DNA of 64,000 nt. It comes from Apium graveolens. Taxonomy: Eukaryota > Streptophyta > Magnoliopsida > Apiales > Apiaceae. The translations under genes and the position numbers were made by a program. Of the stretch, positions 1 to 10,252 are shown piece by piece. Every line of letters starts with the position of its first letter. Position 1 is the first letter of the stretch. The notes under the pieces were generated by a model, which ran no database searches, was not told the origin of the DNA, and saw only the letters and a list, made by a program, of their open reading frames with translations. Where the stretch lies: positions 169,960,518 to 170,024,517 of the forward strand of contig NC_133650.1 of assembly GCF_009905375.1 (NCBI RefSeq), in the 5' to 3' direction.

Positions 1-701
1 ATCTAATAAAAATTCTAACAAGACAATTAAATGAATTAGCATGACTTTCGGTATGACTATTGATTGTCATACCGATTGTCATACTAATACAATCAGTTTG
101 CCTTGTTCCAATTTAAATAGATTTTAAACCAATTAAAATTCTGTAATTCCTTAATATTAATTCTAAATTAATTAATCAATTTAATTCAATTAATTAATAA
201 ATTAATCCTTGCAGATATAATTTATTTTCTTAATTAAATTATATGACTTAATTAATTAATGGAGAATTAATACTAACCCTGAGCAGCATCCATTCTTCTG
301 ACAATCTTCTTAAAGTCTCTGAGACTTATGAATCAATTCTGTCACTTCAATGCTGACACTCGATGTACTGTCTGGTTCATGAGTGACTAACTTTCGTGAC
401 GTTTCTTCATGTCTTGACTTTGTTGTTCTGATTGAACCCTTGTAATAAATGATACCTTGACGAGATCTCTGTCACTTGATTAAATCCACGATCTTGATTT
501 ATATCACTGAGGCATGATCAAATTCTTGAACTTCTTCCAGTGAATCTTCAAGTCTGCAGATGAACAATGTTTCTTTATTCTTTGACAGATGTTACTTTGT
601 GAGATCTCTCTGATGCTTGATCCACTATTTACTTATTACATTCTTATTTGAGTTGAGTTAAATACTCGAATAAACGAGTAGGCTATGACATATGCCTTTC
701 A
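1..701 (-). repeat. 3' LTR of element E (partial)
   Basis: It aligns base for base with 10865-11565 (offset 10864, no gaps). I see two substitutions, one in the 330-350 region (T versus C) and one near 557 (C versus A). On the minus strand it begins TGAAAGGC right after the polypurine tract. Roughly the first 612 bases seen in the right LTR lie outside the window. Confidence 0.95.
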
Positions 702-716
702 ATCTCCCCCTATTTG
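702..716 (-). other. Polypurine tract of element E
   Basis: On the minus strand this reads GCAAATAGGGGGAGA and abuts the TG that opens the 3' LTR. This is the expected plus-strand DNA primer position of an LTR retrotransposon. Confidence 0.85.
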
Positions 717-963
717 CTTGTTAGACAATAACAACAAATACCTAGAGGATAACTCAACTAACAAATAAGAAAAAGATATAAACAGTAATGTAAAGTAAAT
801 AGCAGAAAAGTTCTGGATTATATTTAACATTTTCCAGATTCCAAATGAAATTTACAAGTGAATACAAGATAGATGTTCCTCTAGCCTGAACATATAACTA
901 CATTAGACTATCTTGATTCATAACGCTCTAATCATATTACATTGAGTTTTGAGCTAATTGACT

Positions 964-1752
964 TTAGTTGTCTTCTCTTCTGACTTCACCTTCTTCTAAA
1001 TCTTGAAGCAATTCCTTGTCAAAAACACGATCCTTTTCTGAAGTGAAGCTTGCAGGTCTGACTGGTTGAACTTCAACTGTCTTCAACTTATTCTTGAGTT
1101 GATTGTACCTTTTAACATTCTTCTCACAATAAGCTTGAATCAAGTCAGCAGCTTGAGTCTTCAACATGGATGAATATCCAGCAGTTCTCAAATGATGTTC
1201 CATCCAGACCAGATGCTTAGCTGAGTAGTCTTTAAGGGATTGTACATCTAGTTGACAGATTTGAAGACAATCAGACTTAAAGAATCTCACTTGATGAGGA
1301 TTGTTGACCACTTGAGGACTAGCCCTGCTGGCAAACTCTTTAAGCCTTTCCCGAAGAACTTCATTCAACTCTGAGCTTCTTTTCACTTTGTTTAAAAGAA
1401 CCCAAATCTCTGACAACGAACGATTCTCAAATAGATGAAGTGATACCTTGAATGATCCTTCACTCTGACAATATACAAAAATGCTCATCTCATTTAGGGA
1501 TCTATCAAAAGCAGCTGTGATCCTTGAGACTTCAGTCTTGATAGCATTCATGTACATGTCATTGTTAGGATTTGAGATTTCCAGCTTGTCAAGAAGATGT
1601 AAGAACTGCCTATCATTGTTAGTGCATAGTTGAGGCATATCGAGTACTCTCATAGCTTCATCCCACTTTCCACCAATCTTCAGTCTGACATCTCTTCTCC
1701 TTTCTTGAGCTTTAATGTCATGAAGACGTTGCTTTTGAAGAGTTTCTGTTCT
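964..1752 (-). CDS. Env-like ORF of element E, C-terminal segment
   Basis: This is the last part of the extra Sirevirus ORF, read in the same frame as the two upstream segments. The TAA at 1753-1755 separates it from the middle segment, and the frame then stays open for about 262 codons to the stop at 964-966. The first ATG is at 1653, which would give 229 residues, but the codons between the TAA and that ATG also encode a charged, helix-prone stretch continuing the preceding coiled-coil character. The end is very acidic. I recognise no domain, catalytic motif or membrane segment. Its function is unknown. It could be made only by stop readthrough, internal initiation, or not at all. Confidence 0.6.
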   Translation of the reverse strand, partial: RTETLQKQRLHDIKAQERRRDVRLKIGGKWDEAMRVLDMPQLCTNNDRQFLHLLDKLEISNPNNDMYMNAIKTEVSRITAAFDRSLNEMSIFVYCQSEGSFKVSLHLFENRSLSEIWVLLNKVKRSSELNEVLRERLKEFASRASPQVVNNPHQVRFFKSDCLQICQLDVQSLKDYSAKHLVWMEHHLRTAGYSSMLKTQAADLIQAYCEKNVKRYNQLKNKLKTVEVQPVRPASFTSEKDRVFDKELLQDLEEGEVRREDN

Positions 1753-3030
1753 TTATATGTCTTTTCTCCTATCAATGATCTGTGAGACCTTCTTGAGTTC
1801 AGCTTCTTTTCTTTGCATCTCTGACTGCTCTTTCTGAAATTCTTTCTCAAACCTAGGATCCACTGTATCTTCTTCTTCCCAATCTTCAAAATCACTTTCT
1901 TCTTCAGCTTCAAATAACCCATCTTTATCTTCCTGAACTGGTTCAGTGGGAATGTCAAAAATATCGAAGTCATCCTGTTCTCCACTGTAGTAGGCATCAT
2001 CAGCCTTTCCTTTATCTCCAGCAGAAGTATCTTTTTCTTTCCCTTTGGAACTACTCCCTCCTTTCTTCTCCCCCTTAGTTGAGGGATCCTCTACTGACTT
2101 TCCTTTGAAACCTCCACCACTTCCAGAGCCTGATCCTCCACCAGACGGTCCTTCAAAATAAGCTCTTTGATCTTCATTAGGGCAATGAGAATTCTTGATC
2201 ATGTAATATAAGTGCTTCATGCCTTCATTTAGATGTTCCATGCCCTTCTCTATCTTTACAAATCTTGAGTTGTCCGGTGAATGATTCATCTGAACGAGGT
2301 CTTCAAGTGAAGTCATTCTTGTATGTAGGGAGCAGAAGTTGGATATGTCATCAGCTGATAAATTTGGAGTGTCCTGAATAGAATTGAGCTTTGGTATTAC
2401 AGTAGTCTTTAAATCTGAGATGTCATTCCTTATGATTGCAAGCTGATTGTCGACAGAGGTGGAAGAAGAAGACCGTTCAACCACTTGTGCTTTAAATGCT
2501 TGAGCTTCAGCTTGACTTTTAGCAAGTTCTTCTTTCAGTGCAGCAATCTGAGCTAACAGGTTGACAGTATCAGTGTCTGTGTGTGCTCTCACCTGAAGTT
2601 CACTCGTATTTGGTTCACTCATCTCACGTGCATGTGTTTCTCTCAATATGATTGCTCGTGAGGAGTCTTCCAATTGCTGTTCTTTTGTACCTGCATTAAA
2701 AATCACCCTAGCCTCTTCAAGAGAGGTCAGTGGTGGTGCAATGGGAATTCGCGAGTCCCGATCCTCAGTCAATGCTATCAAATCTTTTGGAATAGATGTC
2801 TGAATTGCTTCAGGGATAGATTGACCGAGTTGCCCTCCACTTTCTCCAGATAAATCTGCGAGTGGAGAATCCCATAAGGGAGCCAGAGTTGTTGGATCTG
2901 GGAGGGGAGAAAATGACTCTATTAAAGATGGCGGAGAGTCAGATTTTCCCTCTGAAGCATGTGACTGCTCTTCTGCCGTAACTATGGCAGGAACTGTAAC
3001 CGACACTACGTGCACTCCTCGCTGGGTGTC
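1753..3030 (-). CDS. Env-like ORF of element E, middle segment
   Basis: An open stretch of about 425 codons lies in the frame of the 439-residue N-terminal segment, from which it is separated only by the TAG at 3031-3033. It lacks a convincing own ATG near the front; the first available start-like codon at 3015 is GTG, which supports a single longer ancestral frame. Visible features are Ser/Pro-rich N-terminal sequence, a predicted coiled coil (about 2470-2560, motif LKEELAKSQAEA), a Gly/Ser-rich stretch (GGGSGSGSGGG), a Lys-rich tract and a long acidic tail. A short block, IPIAPPLTS, also appears in element G. No enzymatic motif is seen. Confidence 0.65.
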   Translation of the reverse strand, partial: DTQRGVHVVSVTVPAIVTAEEQSHASEGKSDSPPSLIESFSPLPDPTTLAPLWDSPLADLSGESGGQLGQSIPEAIQTSIPKDLIALTEDRDSRIPIAPPLTSLEEARVIFNAGTKEQQLEDSSRAIILRETHAREMSEPNTSELQVRAHTDTDTVNLLAQIAALKEELAKSQAEAQAFKAQVVERSSSSTSVDNQLAIIRNDISDLKTTVIPKLNSIQDTPNLSADDISNFCSLHTRMTSLEDLVQMNHSPDNSRFVKIEKGMEHLNEGMKHLYYMIKNSHCPNEDQRAYFEGPSGGGSGSGSGGGFKGKSVEDPSTKGEKKGGSSSKGKEKDTSAGDKGKADDAYYSGEQDDFDIFDIPTEPVQEDKDGLFEAEEESDFEDWEEEDTVDPRFEKEFQKEQSEMQRKEAELKKVSQIIDRRKDI

Positions 3031-4350
3031 CTAAGTATTATCTGGGGAAGTGTATGGTTCCATTGTGAGTAATGGAATTGTGCTTGACTCAGTACAAGAT
3101 GCCATGGCCCGATGGCGAATTTCAATAGATGCATCCTGTTGAGAGAATGCCTCTAGTAACTGTTCATTGGCCATTTCAAAGTCCATGTCCTGTTGGGAGG
3201 ACAAGGATGGGCTTTCAGATGCCTCAGAATAGGTTTTTCTTTTCTTAGGAGGAGGCAGAGCTGAGGGTTCACTCATATTTGACATTGAACTACTTCCTAG
3301 TAATCTTCTGGGTAACATTTTAGACAGTGGGGGAGAGGGTGAGATAGAATGAGACTCTGTGTTTGGCTCTATGACCTGGGATTGAAGCTGTGGTTCTACA
3401 ACTTCATGGTCAGCCCTATCAACCACTGAGGGTCTGTTAACAGAAGTAGGAAGAGAGTGAGAGTGAGGAGTTACTACCTGTAATGGAAGAACCTGGGTGG
3501 CTTGTACCACTGGAGGTTGAGGTTGCTGTTCATGGCCGGGAAGATTAAAAATAGGCAAGGGAATATAATTGGCCATGAAAGCAGATACAAGTACTGGTAC
3601 TTGCATAAATTTGAAGGTTGTGTCTTGGCGAGTGTAAATCTTTTTGCTAACTGGTGGGGGTTCAGTTACAGCAGAGTTAGCAAAAAGTGATTTGTGTTCA
3701 GGGGTGAGTAGATGATCTGCTATAAGCATAAGAAAACGAGCATAGTAACATGATACCCTACGATTTGTAGAATGATCACGTAAAGCAGAAGTGAGACGTC
3801 TCAAGAGAATGGGAAAAAGTAGTTTGCCAAAATTGATCCTTTGATTGAAAACAACCGCAAGACCAATATACTGCAGGGTGGAAGTAATGTTATGAAAATT
3901 AGATTTTGTGCAGTTGGCAAACACTTTGGAAAGAGTATCGAAGAATATATCCCATTCAGACACCAAATTTGATTTAGAAAGTTTGGTTAAATTGATCACC
4001 CCCTGATAGTGAATGGCATTGAAAAAATTTGTGATATCAGTTTCAGAGGGTAAATTACAGAAATTGTCTAGTGGAAAATTTAACGCACGATTGACGACTG
4101 TTTCATCAACTACATACTGTGTGTTTGCGATGGTGAATGAAAAAGATTTTGAATCATCGGCCACAGTAGAAGTTGTGCAAATCAGTCTAAGTAGATCGAC
4201 GTTTAAAATCACATTTGATTTAATAGCAGAGCTAACAATCGAATGATCATTTAAAAATCTAATCCAAGGCTTAAATTTTTCAACATCACATCTTTCCGGA
4301 TTGAAATAACCAACTTGATTATGCGCGACAATTTGGAAATTGAGAGCCAT
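3031..4350 (-). CDS. Env-like ORF of element E, N-terminal segment (439 aa)
   Basis: It begins at an ATG about 1.29 kb after the pol stop, in a different frame from pol. The first 250 residues form a hydrophobic-rich globular domain. The same domain, clearly diverged, opens the extra ORF of element C (37786-38688): both share a block of the form F-x(2)-I-x-Y-x-G-x-I-N-L. A Pro-rich linker follows, with a basic cluster PPPKKRKTY resembling a classical nuclear localisation signal, then a Gln/Ser-rich tail. Such ORFs are called envelope-like in Sireviruses such as soybean SIRE1. I see no signal peptide and no strong membrane anchor, so the envelope name is historical here. It ends at TAG 3031-3033. 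Confidence 0.75.
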   Translation of the reverse strand: MALNFQIVAHNQVGYFNPERCDVEKFKPWIRFLNDHSIVSSAIKSNVILNVDLLRLICTTSTVADDSKSFSFTIANTQYVVDETVVNRALNFPLDNFCNLPSETDITNFFNAIHYQGVINLTKLSKSNLVSEWDIFFDTLSKVFANCTKSNFHNITSTLQYIGLAVVFNQRINFGKLLFPILLRRLTSALRDHSTNRRVSCYYARFLMLIADHLLTPEHKSLFANSAVTEPPPVSKKIYTRQDTTFKFMQVPVLVSAFMANYIPLPIFNLPGHEQQPQPPVVQATQVLPLQVVTPHSHSLPTSVNRPSVVDRADHEVVEPQLQSQVIEPNTESHSISPSPPLSKMLPRRLLGSSSMSNMSEPSALPPPKKRKTYSEASESPSLSSQQDMDFEMANEQLLEAFSQQDASIEIRHRAMASCTESSTIPLLTMEPYTSPDNT

Positions 4351-5638
4351 TTAAAATAATAATAAGACACACGTTTTTCAGAATTTTAAGAATAATATTA
4401 AGAAAATTCGAATTAATTAAATTAATTTAATAATTCGAATTAAATTAATTATAATCGAAAAATTTAGACCGAAATGTATCTCGTTAAAATTCTTAACTCA
4501 CAAGCACAATTTTGATAAACCAAAAGACACAAATCTGAAATTAAAATTAAAATGGAATTTGAAGGGGCAAACTTATTTGAATTTGATTTTTGCGTTTTTT
4601 TTTTATAATAACTTTTATTTTTAAGAAAATTTCAGCAGCACTTCTTTATGTATATACTTGTATGTATATATCACAAAGTGATGATTAAGAGTGCTGAGTA
4701 AAAACTCGAGCAAGAAAATATGGATTGATGGTTTTGTTCTTGTTCGAGGAGAGAGAAGAGAGTAAAAGAGAGTAAAAACTGTTCAAATTTTTGAGAAATG
4801 AACTGCTATGTGTAAAGTGATTTAACACAACACAGCAAAGGTCTTATATAACAGCTGGTATGACAATCCGGGATTGTCATACCGATTGTCATACCAGGCA
4901 AAAGAAAGAAATAAAACAAATAAAATAAGTATTAAAAATATAACTGGTATGACAATCTGATAGTCATACCGATTGTCATACCAGTACAAAATAAAACAAT
5001 ATTATTCTGATATTAATTTTATTACTGGCATGACAATCAATAGTCATACCGATTGTCTTGCCAGTTATAAAATTAATCTGATTTTAAAATAAGCAGTTAT
5101 TATTAACTAAAATGACTTTCAGCAAGACAATTTCAATTGTCTTGCCGATTGTCTTTCTAGAATAAGATAAAATAAGCATAACAGATTTATATTTTCATGT
5201 TTACTGAAATGATTTTCAGCAAGACAATTTTAATTGTCTTGCCGATTGTCTTTGCAGTATTAAAACAAAATGAATATGTACAGACAACTATTAATGTACT
5301 GAAACTTTATTTCAAAATAGTAAAACTAAAATAAAAACTTATAATTTTTACAGAAACAAAGATAATATATCAGAATTAATTATTTTTATTCCAAAAATAG
5401 ATTTCTGTTGAATTTTAGCAAATAAAATTCATAGAAAAATATCTTTAGAGGAAATAAAATATTCTGAGATATTTTAAATTAACAAGTAGAGTAAATAACA
5501 TAGATAAGATAATATATATTACATAGAAATAAGCAAGAAATATGATAAAATGATAAAATAAATTTGCAAATGAATTTTTCATTTATGAAAAATTCATTTG
5601 TAAATTCATTCAAGAACAGATTCCAGATATTAATTAAA
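4351..5638 (-). other. Spacer between pol and env-like ORF of element E
   Basis: About 1.29 kb of AT-rich DNA without a coding frame. It holds five hairpin-forming repeat units (listed separately) and, near the env-like start, a poly-A/T-rich leader. No splice acceptor could be assigned with confidence, although a subgenomic or spliced message for the env-like ORF would have to start or join here. Confidence 0.6.
4855..5256. repeat. Array of five imperfect hairpin repeats in element E
   Basis: Units lie at about 4855-4897, 4943-4985, 5024-5065, 5111-5160 and 5206-5256, spaced 81-95 bp. Each reads as one arm GGTATGACAATC, a short spacer, then its inverse GATTGTCATACC and usually a second direct copy of the inverse. 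Units 4 and 5 use the variant GCAAGACAAT / ATTGTCTTGC, and the changes are compensating, so the arms still pair. The same unit recurs in the LTRs of E (37-86, 10771-10817, 10901-10950) and, expanded, in the LTR of G. Confidence 0.8.
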
Positions 5639-8600
5639 TTAATCACTAAAACTATTTAACATGCCCAATTTACCAACTAATCTGGTAAATATGGATTCGT
5701 CAAGTGGTTTAGTGAAAATATCTGCTATTTGTTCTTCTGTTGGAACAAAAAATAGTTCAACAGTACCATTCATGACGTGCTCTCTAATAAAATGATACCT
5801 GATGTCAATGTGCTTTGTCCTCGAGTGCTGCACAGGGTTGTTGGTGATGGCTATTGCACTTGTGTTGTCACATAAAATAGGAATCTTGTTCAATACAGAG
5901 CCATAGTCTCGTAGTTGGTTCCTAATCCACAAGATCTGAGCACAGCAGCTTCCAGCAGCAATATATTCAGCCTCGGCCGTTGAGTTGGAAACTGTTTGCT
6001 GTTTCTTGCTGTACCATGAGACTAGCCTGCTTCCTAAGAATTGACAACTTCCTGAGGTGCTTTTCCTATCAACAACACTTCCTGCATAATCTGAATCTGT
6101 ATATCCGACAAGGTTAAAACCAGATTCTTTAGGGTACCAAATACCTAGATTTGGTGTTCCCTTAAGATATCTTAAGATTCGTTTAACAGCAACGAGATGA
6201 ATATCTCTAGGATCCGCTTGGAACCTTGCACATAAACATGTAGCATACATAATATCTGGTCTACTTGCAGTAAGATAGAGTAACGAGCCAATCATACCTC
6301 TGTAGCTTGTGACATCTACCTTAATGGAGTTTTCACATGGTCCAAGCTTGACAGCTGTAGTTGATGGAGTCCTTGCTGATGCAGAATCCTCTAGATTGTA
6401 TTTTTTGAGGAGTTCCTTGAGATACTTGGATTGACAAATAAATGTTCCATCTAACCTTTGATTTACTTGTAATCCAAGAAAGAACTTCAGCTCTCCCATC
6501 ATGCTCATTTCAAACTTGCTGTGCATTAACTTAGCAAATCTCTTACAGAGATTATCATTAGTAGACCCAAATATTATATCATCCACATAGACTTGGACTA
6601 ATATAGTATCATTCTTATGTTTTTTAGAAAAGAGAGTTTTGTCTATGACACCTCTAATAAAGCTATTTTCAATAAGAAATTCAGAGAGAGTGTCATACCA
6701 TTTTCTTGGTGACTGTTTTAGCCCATAGATAGCCTTGAAAAGAAAGAAGACAAAATCCATATGATCTGGATCTTCAAAACCAGGAGGTTGCTCCACATAT
6801 ACCTCTTCATCCAGCTTTCCATTCAGAAAGGCGCTCTTGACATCCATTTGATAAACTTTAAAGTTTGAAAATGCTGCGAATGCCAGAAATATCCTGATGG
6901 CCTCAAGTCTAGCCACTGGAGCATAGGTTTCATCATAATCAATACCTTCAGCTTGAGAATACCCTTTAGCTACCAGTCTTGCCTTGTTTCTTGTAACCAC
7001 ACCATCTTCATCTAGTTTATTCCTGAATACCCACCTTGTACCAACAGCTTTCTTGTGTACAGGCCTAGGTACCAGTTTCCAGATTTGTTGACTTTCAAAC
7101 TGATTGAGTTCATCTTGCATAGCAATCACCCAATCTGGATCAGTTAGTGCTTCTTCAATTTTCTTAGGTTCTATCTCAGAAAGAAATCCTGAGAACAGAC
7201 ACTCATTTTGAGTAGCACGTCTAGTTCTGACTCCAACATCTGGATCACCAATAATCAACTCAAAAGGGTGAGCTTTATTCCAGACTGTCTGTCTTGGAAG
7301 ATTTGATCTTGATGATTCGCCTTGAAATTCATTGTGATGTTGTGTCCTACTAGATGATCCTTCAGCATCTCCCCCTGAGTTGTTGCCATGTTGACTTGAA
7401 GATTCTCCGTCAGTAGCAGTGGTATCTCCATTGTTTCCAGAGTTTCCATCACTATTACCTTGAGTATTATCAGGATTAACAGGTTCTTCAACAGCAACAA
7501 CCTCAGGTTCTTGACCATGTTCTGACTCTGAATCTGACATATCATCAAACTTCAGTTTCTCAGAAGGATCTTCAGTTTGGATACTAGGGAGTTTAGTGTC
7601 ATCAAAAGTAACATTGACACTTTCAGTTACTTTGTGTTGATCAATGATATACACTCTATATGATCTTCTTCCATATCCAACAAAAATACCCTCATATGCC
7701 TTTGCCTCGAACTTACCACGACGATCATCTCCATCCTTGAGCACGAAGCACCTGGCACCAAATACATGAAAGTATTTGATAGAAGGTTTCTGTTCATTCA
7801 AAATCTCATAAGGAGTTTTCATGTAGTCTTTGTTGATTAGAGTTCGATTCTGAGTATAACATGCAGTATTGACAGCTTCAGCCCAAAAGTACATTGGAAG
7901 ACCTGATTCATTTAACATCGTTCTTGCAGCTTCAATCAATGTACGATTCTTCCTTTCTACCACTCCATTTTGCTGAGGGGTTCTAGGAGCTGAAAATTGT
8001 CTGGTAATCCCTTTGTCTGTACAGAATCCATTTAGAAGTGCATTCTTGAATTCTGTTCCATTATCTGACCTTATTGCTCTAACAGGGACGTTAGAATCTA
8101 ACTCAATCATCTTGATATGATCAATCACAACTTGTGGTGTTTCATCCTTAGAGTGAAGAAATAAAACCCACGTATACTTGGAATAGTCATCAACTATCAC
8201 AAGACAGTAACACTTCTTTGACATAGAAAGGATATTAACTGGACCAAATAAATCCATGTGCAATAATTGCAGAACACCAGTTATGGAAGATGTGTCAGTG
8301 CCTTTGTGACTTGCTTTCTTTGACTTTCCTTTCTGGCAAGCCTCACATAGTCCTTCTGGAGAGAATTCCAGCTGAGGCAGACCTCTTACCAATTCTCTTT
8401 TGACAAGAGAATTCATTGTCTTGAAATTGAGATGGGAAAGTCTCTTGTGCCATAGCCAACTCTCATTTGACGATGCTTTTGCATAGAAACAATTGACTTC
8501 AAGATTGCTTCCAGAGTTCATGTCAGCTACGAACAGATTTCCTTTCCGTATTCCCATTAAGGAGGGTTTTTCACTTTTCTTGTGCAGAATCTGACACTTC

Positions 8601-10156
8601 AGCTTGTCGAATAAAACATTGTAGCCGTTGTCACAGAACTGACTAATGCTAAGCAGATTGTGTTCAAGTCCTTGCACAAGATATACATTTTCAATGATAA
8701 CATTTCCAGCTTGCAAACAGCCATATCCCTCCGTTAAACCTTTGCTGTTATCTCCAAAGGTAACCACTGGGCCAGCTTTCTCAACCACATTTGATAGCAG
8801 GGCTCTATCTCCGGTCATATATCTTGACGATCCACTGTCAAGAATCCACACTACCGGTTGTACCTGTTTAATGCCCTCTTTTCTTGACGATGAGGTGCTT
8901 GCATCACTAGCCATGAGAGCAAGATTCCCAACTTCTTCGTCTTCACTGTCAGTATCATCCCAACTTCTTCCCTTTGCCAGGTACGCCCTTTCAGATTTAC
9001 TCTTCTGATTAGAATCATAAGAGTTCTTCCTTGCTTGTTTTGGCTTCCTGCATTCTGTGGCAAAGTGTCCCAACTCATTACAGTTGAAGCATCGAATGGT
9101 GCTCCGATCAACCATCCCTGTTTTATACCCACCACTGCTGGTGTTAGAGGATGAAGATCCACCTTTCTGGAATCTGTTGTAGTTGGACTTGTACTTGAAC
9201 TTGGGATTCCTTTTGAATCTGACATTTGAGAATCTCTTGACAATCAGGGCCATTGACTCATCCTCCAATTGCTCCAGTTCTTCCAAGGTATAATAATCAT
9301 CTCCTGATTGATTTGTAGTAGGTGAATCAAATTCTGCTACTATCACATTATCTTCAACCTTGGAAGACTGTACCATTCTATCTGACTGTTGAGATTGTTG
9401 TTGATATAGTGGTTGTTGTTGTTGTTCATCAGCTACCAGAGCAGTAGACGTGCTGACCACTCTTCCTTTCCCGTAAACTTCCTTCTGCTGAATCTGCTCC
9501 AACTCATAAGTCTTTAACACACCATAGAGCCTTTCCAAAGAAATCTCACTCAGATCTCTTGCTTCTCTTATGGCAGTGATTCTATGTTCGAGATGAGTTG
9601 GCAGTGTCAAAAGGAACTTTTTGTTGACCTCCCTGATGGAATAGTATTTACCATTAATGTTCAGGTTATTGATCAATGCATTGTACCTCTCAAACACTTC
9701 AGTGATTCCTTCTCCTGGATTGGATTTAAAGTATTCATACTCAGAGGTTAGGATTTCTAGTTTGTTCTCCCTAACTTCCTCTGTGCCTTCATTAATAATC
9801 TCAATAGTTTCCCAGATATGTTTGGAATCTTTACAATTCATCACATGTCTATTCATTAGGGGATTAAGGGAATCTACTAAGATTAATTGAAGGCTAGCAT
9901 CCAGGGAAGCTTCTTCTATTTCAGCAGGAGAGAAGTCCTCAGGATCCTTCACATAAGTTCTCGCTTGGGTGATCACCACATCATTCTCTATTACCTCTGG
10001 TTCAATAACCATAGGAATTTTTGGACCCTTCTTCAACACTTGCAAATATTTGGGATTAGCAACCTGTAAAAACAGTAGCATCTTCTTCTTCCACATCACA
10101 TAATTTTCTTTATCGAAAAGTGGAATTTTAACGGTTCCAACTTTTTGTGTAGTCAT
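5639..10156 (-). CDS. Gag-pol polyprotein of element E (Ty1/copia)
   Basis: An uninterrupted frame of about 1505 residues. I place the start at ATG 10156 because the peptide from there matches the gag start of element G; the frame is open further upstream only from a GTG. Domains in order: gag; CCHC knuckle [14 protein letters not shown] (about 355); aspartic protease with ILDSGSS (Asp near 440); HHCC integrase zinc site; integrase core with Asp near 698 and Glu near 734, the canonical DX35E spacing; reverse transcriptase with YVDD near 1190; and RNase H ending in the usual IADIFTKPL region. All catalytic motifs are present. A gag block of roughly 320 residues found in G between the knuckle and the protease is missing here. 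It replicates and integrates the element from cytoplasmic particles, as in the family generally. Confidence 0.95.
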   Translation of the reverse strand: MTTQKVGTVKIPLFDKENYVMWKKKMLLFLQVANPKYLQVLKKGPKIPMVIEPEVIENDVVITQARTYVKDPEDFSPAEIEEASLDASLQLILVDSLNPLMNRHVMNCKDSKHIWETIEIINEGTEEVRENKLEILTSEYEYFKSNPGEGITEVFERYNALINNLNINGKYYSIREVNKKFLLTLPTHLEHRITAIREARDLSEISLERLYGVLKTYELEQIQQKEVYGKGRVVSTSTALVADEQQQQPLYQQQSQQSDRMVQSSKVEDNVIVAEFDSPTTNQSGDDYYTLEELEQLEDESMALIVKRFSNVRFKRNPKFKYKSNYNRFQKGGSSSSNTSSGGYKTGMVDRSTIRCFNCNELGHFATECRKPKQARKNSYDSNQKSKSERAYLAKGRSWDDTDSEDEEVGNLALMASDASTSSSRKEGIKQVQPVVWILDSGSSRYMTGDRALLSNVVEKAGPVVTFGDNSKGLTEGYGCLQAGNVIIENVYLVQGLEHNLLSISQFCDNGYNVLFDKLKCQILHKKSEKPSLMGIRKGNLFVADMNSGSNLEVNCFYAKASSNESWLWHKRLSHLNFKTMNSLVKRELVRGLPQLEFSPEGLCEACQKGKSKKASHKGTDTSSITGVLQLLHMDLFGPVNILSMSKKCYCLVIVDDYSKYTWVLFLHSKDETPQVVIDHIKMIELDSNVPVRAIRSDNGTEFKNALLNGFCTDKGITRQFSAPRTPQQNGVVERKNRTLIEAARTMLNESGLPMYFWAEAVNTACYTQNRTLINKDYMKTPYEILNEQKPSIKYFHVFGARCFVLKDGDDRRGKFEAKAYEGIFVGYGRRSYRVYIIDQHKVTESVNVTFDDTKLPSIQTEDPSEKLKFDDMSDSESEHGQEPEVVAVEEPVNPDNTQGNSDGNSGNNGDTTATDGESSSQHGNNSGGDAEGSSSRTQHHNEFQGESSRSNLPRQTVWNKAHPFELIIGDPDVGVRTRRATQNECLFSGFLSEIEPKKIEEALTDPDWVIAMQDELNQFESQQIWKLVPRPVHKKAVGTRWVFRNKLDEDGVVTRNKARLVAKGYSQAEGIDYDETYAPVARLEAIRIFLAFAAFSNFKVYQMDVKSAFLNGKLDEEVYVEQPPGFEDPDHMDFVFFLFKAIYGLKQSPRKWYDTLSEFLIENSFIRGVIDKTLFSKKHKNDTILVQVYVDDIIFGSTNDNLCKRFAKLMHSKFEMSMMGELKFFLGLQVNQRLDGTFICQSKYLKELLKKYNLEDSASARTPSTTAVKLGPCENSIKVDVTSYRGMIGSLLYLTASRPDIMYATCLCARFQADPRDIHLVAVKRILRYLKGTPNLGIWYPKESGFNLVGYTDSDYAGSVVDRKSTSGSCQFLGSRLVSWYSKKQQTVSNSTAEAEYIAAGSCCAQILWIRNQLRDYGSVLNKIPILCDNTSAIAITNNPVQHSRTKHIDIRYHFIREHVMNGTVELFFVPTEEQIADIFTKPLDESIFTRLVGKLGMLNSFSD

Positions 10157-10238
10157 TATGAATTTTTGAGTGAATAAAAATTCAAGAAGTGAAAGAAACA
10201 CAAAAGTCTAGGATCTTGATTTGTACGTTAATCAGAAG

Positions 10239-10250
10239 GCTCTGATACCA
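10239..10250 (-). other. Primer binding site of element E (tRNA-iMet)
   Basis: The minus strand reads TGGTATCAGAGC two bases after the 5' LTR end (CCTAACA). This is the standard plant initiator-tRNA-Met site for minus-strand DNA priming. Confidence 0.92.
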
Positions 10251-10252
10251 AT

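Noticed and set aside
5581..5612. Palindrome AAATGAATTTTTCATTT... near the E pol stop, as a terminator
   Set aside because: Bacterial-type terminators do not apply; this is AT-rich self-complementary plant DNA.
7255..7548. 97-codon ORF on the minus strand within E pol
   Set aside because: Out-of-frame shadow of the gag-pol frame.
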